From VXRJ01 sp964636705 (GTDB lineage: Bacteria > Acidobacteriota > Vicinamibacteria > Vicinamibacterales > UBA8438): a stretch of 64,000 bases of DNA. Below the pieces are notes generated by a model that did no database searches, had not been told where the DNA came from, and worked only from the letters and a program-made list of their open reading frames with translations. Location: contig CAZWUJ010000008.1 in the NCBI GenBank assembly GCA_964636705.1, forward strand, positions 62,001 to 126,000. Reading direction: 5' to 3'. The stretch's first letter is position 1; every line of letters starts with the position of its first letter. The position numbers and the translations under genes were made by a program. Below, in pieces: positions 58,414 through 64,000 of this stretch.

Positions 58414-59228
58414 CAGAAACTCCCTCCGGCGCCGCCGCCGCCGAATCCACCTCCGCCGAATCCGCCGAATCCACCTCCGCCGCCGAATCCGCCCCCGCCG
58501 AATCCACCTCCGCCGTAGCCGCCGCGGTGGCGGTATCCGCCGTAGCCGCGACCCACACCGGAGAACATCAGCAGGAAGAAGAGCGTCGGATGGCGGAACA
58601 GGAGGAAACCCATCCCGAGCATGACGAGCAGACCGAGGATCCCGCCGCGGCCATCGTCACGCGCCTGGCGCGGACCACGCGCTGCTGCCACGCTGAGCGT
58701 CGCGCCTTCGATGGCGACGCCGTATTCCTCGGCCGAGAAGGCGGTCAACGCCTGGCTGATCTGCTGAAGGCCGGTCGAGAAATCGTTCTGCGCGAGAGCG
58801 GGACGCGCGAAGTCACGAATCGCGCCGACGCGGCCATCGGGCAGGAAACCCTCGACCCCGTAGCCGGTCGCTATGAACATCTCCCGTTCCGCGATTGCGA
58901 TGACGACGACAATCCCACGATCCTCACCCGCGCGTCCCGGCTGCCAGGCCTCGGCAATCCGCAGCGCGAAGTCGGCCGCCGGCTCCCCATCCAGGGAGGG
59001 CATGGTGACAACCACGATCGCGACGCCGGTCTGCGCGAAGAGCGCGCCGTGCAGCCTTTCCATCGTGTCGATCGCCTGAGTCGACAGAACGCCGGCCACA
59101 TCGTGAACGGAGCGGTCGGCACGCGGAGGGAGCGCCGCCTGCGCCGCGGCAATCTCGACAAGGAGCGCAGCCGCGAGGGCCAGACACAATCCCGCCACGC
59201 GGATGGCGCGGGTCAGAGTCACCGCCAT
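58413..59228 (-). CDS. TPM domain (YgcG-like) protein with Gly-rich tail
   Basis: About 271 aa. Signal peptide (LCLALAAALLVEIAAAQA), TPM domain with VHDVAGVLSTQ, IVVVTMPSLDGEPA and FIATGYGVEGFLPDG, then a membrane helix region (GLLVMLGMGFLLF) and a Gly/Phe/Tyr-rich tail. ATG 59228 or, by the leaderless rule, GTG 59222 with TACGCT 7 nt upstream. TPM proteins are paired with LemA; they may be involved in membrane-associated phosphatase-like or assembly roles. Shares a base (TGATG) with the next gene. Confidence 0.85.
   Translation of the reverse strand: MAVTLTRAIRVAGLCLALAAALLVEIAAAQAALPPRADRSVHDVAGVLSTQAIDTMERLHGALFAQTGVAIVVVTMPSLDGEPAADFALRIAEAWQPGRAGEDRGIVVVIAIAEREMFIATGYGVEGFLPDGRVGAIRDFARPALAQNDFSTGLQQISQALTAFSAEEYGVAIEGATLSVAAARGPRQARDDGRGGILGLLVMLGMGFLLFRHPTLFFLLMFSGVGRGYGGYRHRGGYGGGGFGGGGFGGGGGFGGFGGGGFGGGGAGGSF
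58418..58530 (-). repeat. Gly-rich coding repeats in the TPM gene
   Basis: Short degenerate repeats of GGCGGNGGATTC and variants encode the tail of the TPM protein (GGGGFGG-like units). The repeat tract is typical of this family and liable to slippage; it accounts for the wide Pro/Arg-rich false frames on the other strand. Confidence 0.65.
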
Positions 59229-59229
59229 C

Positions 59230-59235
59230 AGCGTA
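59230..59235 (-). promoter_or_regulatory. Possible -10 box TACGCT
   Basis: On the minus strand TACGCT lies 7 nt before the GTG at 59222 in the TPM gene, two codons after the ATG at 59228. The leaderless reading would select GTG. The ATG would be only 1 nt from the box. Confidence 0.35.
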
Positions 59236-59326
59236 CCACGACGCTCCGCGCGGCGATCTCCGCCGACCGATGAGAGGACAGGCGGCGAAATCCAGCCGCA
59301 GTGAGCTCCAAGGCGAAAGTAGTGTC

Positions 59327-59347
59327 GTTTATAAGTGTATATAAAAC
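59327..59347. promoter_or_regulatory. Imperfect palindrome upstream of recA
   Basis: GTTTATA and TATAAAAC form an imperfect inverted repeat about 35 bp upstream of the recA -35. A damage-response operator is one possibility. It has no resemblance to the E. coli LexA box. It lies in an AT-rich stretch. Confidence 0.3.
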
Positions 59348-59381
59348 AATAGGTTGCATAACTCAAGCCAGGTATTTTCGC

Positions 59382-59411
59382 TTGACATGGCGGCGGTCCC
59401 CGCGCTACGAT
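59382..59411 (+). promoter_or_regulatory. recA promoter: TTGACA - 18 bp - TACGAT
   Basis: A consensus TTGACA (59382-59387) and TACGAT (59406-59411) are separated by 18 bp. Transcription from about 59418 gives a leader of about 60 nt, which carries AAGGAG before the recA ATG. This is the classical arrangement, in contrast to the leaderless genes. Confidence 0.75.
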
Positions 59412-59477
59412 GGGAGTCCCGTCACGGAGACAGCCCGACATCCACCCGTCCAAGCCGGAGCAAGGAGCGAATAGCAG

Positions 59478-60548
59478 ATGAGGACGCCTTCCGACAGGAT
59501 CTCGCAGGAGCGCGGCAAGGCGATCGACATGGCCGTCGGTCAGATCGAAAAGCAGTTCGGCAAGGGGTCGATCATGCGCCTGGGCCAGACCGGCGCCGTC
59601 TCCAGGATTCCGAGCATCTCCACCGGGGCCATCAGCATCGACTATGCGCTCGGGATTGGCGGCGTGCCGCGCGGGCGAGTCGTCGAGGTGTACGGCCCGG
59701 AAGCGTCGGGCAAGACGACGCTTGCGCTGCAGATTATCGCGCAGGCGCAGGGAAAGGGCGGCAACGCCGCCTTCGTCGACGCGGAACATGCACTCGATCC
59801 GATCTACGCCCGCGCCCTGGGGGTCGAGCTCGACAACCTGCTGGTGTCGCAGCCGGACCATGGCGAACAGGCGCTCGAGATCACGGAAACGCTGATCCGC
59901 TCCGGGGCAGTCGACGTGGTCGTCGTCGACTCCGTCGCCGCGCTGGTGCCGCGCGCCGAGATAGAGGGCGAGATGGGCGACTCGCAGGTGGGCCTGCAGG
60001 CGCGGCTCATGTCGCAGGCGCTCCGGAAGCTGACCGGTGTGGTGGCGAAGTCGAACACTTGTCTCATCTTCATCAACCAGTTGCGCGAAAAGATCGGCGT
60101 GATGTTCGGCAATCCGGAGACCACTACCGGCGGTCGCGCCCTGAAGTTCTATGCCTCGGTCCGGATTGACATCCGCCGGATCGGCGCGATCAAGGACGGC
60201 GACCGGGTCGTGGGCGGCCGGACCCGCATCAAGGTGGTGAAGAACAAGGTCGCGCCGCCGTTCCGCATCGCGGAGTTCGATGTGATGTACGGCGAGGGTG
60301 TCTCGCGAGAAGGTGATCTGATCGACCTCGCCGTCGAGCACCGTGTCATCGAGAAGAGTGGCGCCTGGTTCTCCTACGGTGGGGAGCGGCTCGGACAAGG
60401 GCGCGAGAACGTCCGCCGGCTCCTGAAGACGAAGCCGGAACTGTACGCCGCTCTCGAGGCCGAGGTGCGGAAGGCGCTCGGATTGACGGCGGCGGACGGT
60501 GATGCGGCGAGCGGCGAGGCAGCAGTGGCGGAACCCAGGGCCGTCTGA
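59478..60548 (+). CDS. recA: Recombinase RecA
   Basis: Protein of 356 aa with standard length. ATPase Walker A GPEASGKTTLAL, a Walker B-type VVVVDSVAALVP, the ALKFYASVRIDIRRIG segment and the C-terminal acidic/Ala-rich region are intact. It forms filaments on single-stranded DNA, drives strand exchange and promotes LexA self-cleavage. Start set by the AAGGAG about 12 nt upstream. The stop abuts the remnant of a toxin-antitoxin locus. Confidence 0.98.
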   Translation: MRTPSDRISQERGKAIDMAVGQIEKQFGKGSIMRLGQTGAVSRIPSISTGAISIDYALGIGGVPRGRVVEVYGPEASGKTTLALQIIAQAQGKGGNAAFVDAEHALDPIYARALGVELDNLLVSQPDHGEQALEITETLIRSGAVDVVVVDSVAALVPRAEIEGEMGDSQVGLQARLMSQALRKLTGVVAKSNTCLIFINQLREKIGVMFGNPETTTGGRALKFYASVRIDIRRIGAIKDGDRVVGGRTRIKVVKNKVAPPFRIAEFDVMYGEGVSREGDLIDLAVEHRVIEKSGAWFSYGGERLGQGRENVRRLLKTKPELYAALEAEVRKALGLTAADGDAASGEAAVAEPRAV

Positions 60549-60656
60549 GTCGTCGAGACCGAACGGCGCGTCGCGGCCGTTGAAGCTGGAACGGTTCAGC
60601 TCGAGCCTTGGGAGAACGTGAGGCGCCGGATCGAACGCGAGATTCTCGGGCGGTGA
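60549..60656 (+). pseudogene. C-terminal remnant of an addiction-module antitoxin
   Basis: Directly after the recA stop, the frame codes RRVAAVEAGTVQLEPWENV and RRRIEREILGR up to a TGA. That matches the C-terminal part of the putative addiction-module component family (short antitoxins next to ParE-like toxins), as I recall it. No start codon or N-terminal half remains, because recA's stop lies just before. The locus was probably truncated by a deletion at the recA 3' end. Confidence 0.55.
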
Positions 60657-60742
60657 CCGTCCACACCATCGCGCCAGCCAGCAACGAATTGCGTCAGGCG
60701 GTGCGATGGTACGAGACACGCCGCCCCGGCCTCGGCGGCGAG
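60653..60742 (+). pseudogene. N-terminal remnant of a RelE/ParE-type toxin
   Basis: Starts with GTG overlapping the antitoxin remnant's TGA (GTGA), as in intact operons. The first 30 codons (ASNELRQAVRWYETRRPG) match the N-terminus of ParE-like toxins; after codon 30 the family pattern is lost and the frame becomes noise. The pair therefore lost both the front of the antitoxin and the back of the toxin. Confidence 0.55.
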
Positions 60743-60820
60743 TCATCTCCCTGCGTTTCCTCGGATCGTCGTCTGACAACGCCCGATGTAGCCTTCGCGG
60801 AACTGCTCACCCCTTTTGTC

Positions 60821-61159
60821 TCAGTCGAGCTGCACCAGCACGTCGATCGTCGTCCTGAACTCGGCGGCGATGCGGGACAACGCGGCGGCGGAGCCCGGCT
60901 TGAGGCCGCGTTCGATCTCTGAAAGGTAGCTGGCCGCGATGCCCGTTCGGGCAGCCAGATCACGCAGGGTCATGCCGTGATGCCGCCTGAACGCCACAAC
61001 AGGCCGCTCGCCGTCCATGATCGCCAGCGCCACCGCGTGCGGGATCCGGCTGCCATCATCCGCCTCCCGGGCGGCCAACGCGTCCTCAAGATCCTCGGTT
61101 CGGGCAATCAGCGTTTCGTACTCCGAGCGCGTCAGCGTGACAGTGTCGGTCTCAGTCAT
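60821..61159 (-). CDS. XRE-family antitoxin
   Basis: Protein of 112 aa. The C-terminal half is a HTH_3 domain: MTLRDLAARTGIAASYLSEIERG. The N-terminal half (LTRSEYETLIARTEDLEDAL) is a coiled segment that may hold the toxin. Autorepressor of its operon by analogy with HigA-type modules. Its 5' end overlaps the toxin gene by 8 bp, toxin first. Downstream lie the remnants of a second system. Confidence 0.8.
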   Translation of the reverse strand: MTETDTVTLTRSEYETLIARTEDLEDALAAREADDGSRIPHAVALAIMDGERPVVAFRRHHGMTLRDLAARTGIAASYLSEIERGLKPGSAAALSRIAAEFRTTIDVLVQLD

Positions 61160-61412
61160 ATGCTTCCCTCCGGTGTCGCACTCTCAGCACGACGATGACG
61201 ACGGTCGTGCGCTGTTCGACCGTGAAGAGGACTCGATAGCCACCCACCCTCAATCGCCGATAGGGACTACCAGCAAGCTGGATCACGTTGTTGGCCAGCG
61301 ACGTCGGCTCGTCGGCGTACTGCTCGACCTTGGCCACTATCCGCTGGCGATCTGGACCGGCAAGACGGCGCATATCCTTCACTGCCCGGGTCGCCCACCG
61401 GATTCTCGACAC
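61152..61412 (-). CDS. RelE/ParE-superfamily toxin
   Basis: Protein of 86 aa from a GTG with AAGGA 6 nt upstream. The fold is indicated by KDMRRLAGPDRQRIVAKVE, the SPYRRLRVGGYRVLFTVE core and the VVLRVRHRREAYD end with the conserved Arg/His/Tyr. RelE-type toxins cut mRNA on the ribosome; this short form most resembles RelE. The pair is complete and adjacent to the XRE antitoxin gene. Confidence 0.82.
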   Translation of the reverse strand: MSRIRWATRAVKDMRRLAGPDRQRIVAKVEQYADEPTSLANNVIQLAGSPYRRLRVGGYRVLFTVEQRTTVVIVVLRVRHRREAYD

Positions 61413-61531
61413 ACGCGATTCCTTTTCCTGATGTTCTCATATAGCGAACACCGGGGCAAGTGCTCGAGCACCCGTTGGTAGCTTGCTGCTGAAGCGGTGA
61501 CGCGCAAGCGGGCGGCAAGGGGCGATCGGAC

Positions 61532-61900
61532 CTATCGACCGCGATGCAAAGGGCTGCGGTGTGGCGGCGGGGCGGGATCGGGATCTTCCGGACGGATGAT
61601 GAACACGCGTTCGCCGGGACGCATCAGTCCCAGCTCGCCGCGAGCCACTTCCTCTATGCGGCCCGGATCATCGCGCAGGCGTCGCGCGTCCTCGCGGAGC
61701 GCTTCGTTCTGGAGGCGCAACGCCTCGGTCCTGGCCTGCAGATCCGCGTACTGACGGTCGGCGGCCAGCATCGCCAGCAGGCCGCTGTCCCCCACCAGCA
61801 GGTTCACGACCAGGCCACCCGTCACGGCAAGCAACACGTAGCCGAGCGCGCGGCCGAGACGCTGCTGTTGCCGCCGCCGGGAAGTGCTGGTCGCCGCCAC
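61532..61900 (-). CDS. ftsB: FtsB/DivIC-like septum-formation protein
   Basis: About 122 aa with a GTG start. One membrane helix (LGYVLLAVTGGLVVNLL), then a coiled coil (LQARTEALRLQNEALREDARRL) and the family's GELGLMRPGERVF motif. It would act in the divisome with FtsL and FtsQ. A GGGAG lies about 10 nt upstream. No FtsL or FtsQ gene is nearby. The C-terminal Pro/Arg tail is variable. Confidence 0.8.
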   Translation of the reverse strand: MAATSTSRRRQQQRLGRALGYVLLAVTGGLVVNLLVGDSGLLAMLAADRQYADLQARTEALRLQNEALREDARRLRDDPGRIEEVARGELGLMRPGERVFIIRPEDPDPAPPPHRSPLHRGR

Positions 61901-61918
61901 GCTCTCGTTACTCCCGGC

Positions 61919-63439
61919 CTACTGTCCGGACGGGTACTCCATGGTAAACGGATCGGGAAGCGGAATGGCGGTGATCGTCCCCCCGGCCAGTCCCTCCAAC
62001 TGGATCGCGGGGTTGTCCGGGTCACCCGCCTCGATCGTCGTCCGGTCGCCTACTACCAGAATCACCAGCCGATCCGGATCCAGATACTCCCGGGCAACCC
62101 GCTGCACGTCGTCACCACTCACGGCGCTGATGCTGTCGCGGTAGGTAAGCAGATAGCCCGGGTCGCGGCCCGTGTACTCGTCGTCCGCGAACAGTCCGGC
62201 GGTCGATGCGGGACTGGAGAAGTTCCGGCTGAACGTGTCGATGAAGGAGGCCTTGGTTGTCCGCAGCTCCGCCTCGGAAACCGTTTCGGTCCGAATCCGA
62301 TCGATCTCCTCCAGCACGATCGCCGTCGCGCGCGCTACCGTCTCGCTCCGCGACTGGAAGCTGACCCGGAACACTCCCGGGTAGTAGGTGCCAAGACCGA
62401 ACGACGAGTACGCGCTGTAGGCGAGTCCCTCGTCGGAACGGATCCGCGTCAGCAGGCGCGACGTGAAGCCGCCGCCGCCGAGGATGTCATTCATGACCAT
62501 CAGCGCGTAGCGGTCCGGGTTGTCCCGCATCGCGCCGTGGTGTCCGATGACCACGCGGCCCTGGTTCACGTCGTCCTTGTCGACGACATAGACGCCCGGC
62601 TGAAGCTCATGCGCGGGTGCAGGAACCGGCGACGTCACCGGGTCGAGCGCCGGCCAGTCGGCCATCCGCGCCTCGAGTCGCGGCAGGATGTCGTCAGGCT
62701 CGACGTCTCCCGAGATCGCGAAGATGAAGTTGCCCGGGTGGTAGTACTGCTGGTGAAACGCCACCAGGTCGTCGCGCGTGATGGCCTCGATCGTGGCGCG
62801 GGTTGACGGAAGCGTCGTGAAGTGATCGACTCCGCGCAGCAGGCGGCCCCATTCTCGCCCCTCGATCCTCTGCGTGGAGTCGTTCCGCCGCTCCATCTGC
62901 TGCAGCGTCTGACTCTTCGCCAGCCCCAGGCGATCCGCATCGAACCGCGGGCGGCGCAGCATGTCGAACAGCAGATCGAGCGACGCGTCGAGGTCTTTCG
63001 TCAGGGTGTTGACGCTCGCCCGGCCGGACGTGTCGCCGATGCGGCTCGACAGGTTCGCGGCCAGGAAGGCCGCCTCCTCGTCGAACGCGGCGGGATCGCG
63101 GTCGCCGGCCCCGCCGGCGCGCATCTGGCTGCCGGTCAACGCCGCCAGTCCTGCCCGTTCGGGAGGCTCCAGCCAGCCGCCGGCCCGCACGATCACCGAT
63201 ACCGTGACGAGCGGCAACGCGTGGTCCGGCACGACAAACGCAACCACGCCGTTCGAAAGGACGTGCCGATGGGCCGCCGGGTCCGGCGGATCGAACTGCA
63301 ACGCCTCGAAGACCAGATCCCCCGGATGAGCCGGGATCGCTTCCGACTGGGCCTGGGCGGATGCCGGCGCGGCGCCGGCCATCACCAATGCCACCGCCGC
63401 CAGCCAACCGATCCACCGCCGTCCCTCCGCGCCGTTCAC
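61919..63439 (-). CDS. M16 peptidase-family protein, non-catalytic subunit
   Basis: About 506 aa. Signal peptide (AAVALVMAGAAPASA), then two M16 halves (SNGVVAFVVPDHALPLVTVSV and VAFHQQYYHPGNFIFAISG). The zinc-binding HxxEH expected after the Pro-Glu segment is missing: the sequence there is AGLAALTGSQM. So it is likely the partner subunit of the catalytic gene upstream, as in PqqL or mitochondrial processing peptidase pairs. Its GTG overlaps the stop of that gene (GTGA). Confidence 0.82.
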   Translation of the reverse strand: MNGAEGRRWIGWLAAVALVMAGAAPASAQAQSEAIPAHPGDLVFEALQFDPPDPAAHRHVLSNGVVAFVVPDHALPLVTVSVIVRAGGWLEPPERAGLAALTGSQMRAGGAGDRDPAAFDEEAAFLAANLSSRIGDTSGRASVNTLTKDLDASLDLLFDMLRRPRFDADRLGLAKSQTLQQMERRNDSTQRIEGREWGRLLRGVDHFTTLPSTRATIEAITRDDLVAFHQQYYHPGNFIFAISGDVEPDDILPRLEARMADWPALDPVTSPVPAPAHELQPGVYVVDKDDVNQGRVVIGHHGAMRDNPDRYALMVMNDILGGGGFTSRLLTRIRSDEGLAYSAYSSFGLGTYYPGVFRVSFQSRSETVARATAIVLEEIDRIRTETVSEAELRTTKASFIDTFSRNFSSPASTAGLFADDEYTGRDPGYLLTYRDSISAVSGDDVQRVAREYLDPDRLVILVVGDRTTIEAGDPDNPAIQLEGLAGGTITAIPLPDPFTMEYPSGQ

Positions 63440-64000
63440 TGTCCACCTCCCGACTCTTCGATGCGCCGGCGGATCAATTCCACCAGCGCCTGGGCCAGAT
63501 CCTGGCTCTCCGGCGGCGCCTGTCCAACCGCCTGCTGCGCCTGGGCCAGGAACGCCTGCAACTGCTCGGCCGGCACCTGCCCAATCATCGCGCGCATCTG
63601 GCGGAACTGCTGCCGTTCCTCGTCGCTCAGTCCCTCCACCAGCGGATCGTCCGGCTCGTCCGCCGTGCTCTCGTCGCGGTAGTAGATGGCGACGGCGCGC
63701 GTCTCCGGGGTGAAGTAGGTGTTGGCCACGCGCATCACGTCCTCGGCGGAGACCGCTTCGTAGAGCGCCGGGTCGGTATTGATGTGCTCCCAACCCCGGT
63801 TCCCTTCGCGGATGAGCAACTGCATCATCAGGCCGAAGTTGCTGCCGAGGTCGCGGAACGTCGCCGCCGCGTTCTGGTTCTTCACCTTCTGGAGCTCGCG
63901 CTCGGCGACCGGTTCGGTCTTCAGCCGTTCCAGCTCGGCGTAGATCGCCTGCTCCACTTCCTCCGGAGTGCGCCCCTGCCGCGCGGTGCCCCGCAACTCG
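63436..64000 (-). CDS. M16 peptidase, C-terminal part (5' end beyond window)
   Basis: Only the last about 188 codons are in the window. Segments like EEVEQAIYAELERLKTEPV, ERELQKVKNQNAAATF and DVMRVANTYFTPETRAVAIYY belong to the second M16 half. The catalytic N-terminal half with the HxxEH motif would be to the right of 64000. The last 80 residues are a helical Gln-rich extension. It is the first gene of a pair with the non-catalytic subunit. Confidence 0.8.
   Translation of the reverse strand, partial: ELRGTARQGRTPEEVEQAIYAELERLKTEPVAERELQKVKNQNAAATFRDLGSNFGLMMQLLIREGNRGWEHINTDPALYEAVSAEDVMRVANTYFTPETRAVAIYYRDESTADEPDDPLVEGLSDEERQQFRQMRAMIGQVPAEQLQAFLAQAQQAVGQAPPESQDLAQALVELIRRRIEESGGGQ

Noticed and set aside
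58388..58624. Apparent short tandem repeat array that could suggest a CRISPR-like element.
   Set aside because: The repeats are coding for the Gly-rich tail of the TPM protein and are irregular, without spacers.

Overview
The window is GC-rich bacterial DNA with no rRNA, tRNA, IS element or CRISPR array that I could see. Several families point to Acidobacteriota, probably the Vicinamibacteria group: a VWFA-related acidobacterial protein, a very large TonB receptor with an N-terminal carboxypeptidase-regulatory domain, a DUF5916 protein, and several FG-GAP/ASPIC-UnbV (CRTAC1-type) secreted propellers. This placement is inference from gene content.

Layout. 1-9.2 kb: a partial GlpD-like oxidoreductase, three SAM methyltransferases, a small outer-membrane barrel, a flippase-like membrane protein, an FG-GAP protein and a fibronectin-type lipoprotein. 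9.4-18.8 kb: envelope glycan genes (two GT4 glycosyltransferases, an NAD-dependent epimerase, a multi-membrane-span glycosyltransferase, a methyltransferase, an SGNH hydrolase lipoprotein, a second barrel, a GT2 polyprenyl-phosphate-type transferase and a DedA protein). 18.9-28.6 kb: a DsbA-like protein without its CXXC, then minus-strand units with a heme/copper monooxygenase-like protein, two CRTAC1 proteins and a TPR lipoprotein. 28.6-36.5 kb: TonB receptor, VWFA protein, DUF5916 protein and a barrel preceded by a strikingly AT-rich islet. 36.7-39.9 kb: inositol-phosphatase-like protein, anti-sigma-type ATPase, aroA, aroK.

39.9-47.3 kb is a cytochrome c maturation (Ccm) operon with unusual parts: CcmE has a CxxxY in place of the HxxxY heme site, CcmF is fused to CcmH, and two membrane proteins with CcmI-like helical hairpins lie inside the operon. 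47.4-53.2 kb: AAA+/DUF4143 ATPase, maf, a DUF721 protein, thiolase, a tandem carboxymuconolactone-decarboxylase protein and a secreted sugar dehydrogenase. 53.1-59.2 kb (minus): a 3'-truncated secreted protein, two beta-propeller proteins, LemA, a nucleotidyltransferase-fold protein and a TPM protein in tightly overlapping order. 59.4-64 kb: recA, the relic of one toxin-antitoxin pair, an intact second pair, an FtsB-like protein and two M16 peptidase subunits.

The strongest cross-window signal is regulatory. At least 14 gene starts have a -10-like TAnnnT (or close variant) only 6-10 nt upstream of the start codon, often GTG or TTG and without a Shine-Dalgarno. This predicts leaderless mRNAs. 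Other genes, many of them exported proteins but also recA and the thiolase, carry clear Shine-Dalgarno sequences. Within operons, 4-bp ATGA or GTGA overlaps are common. The exported c-type cytochrome domain at 23-24.5 kb would depend on the Ccm system encoded at 40-47 kb.
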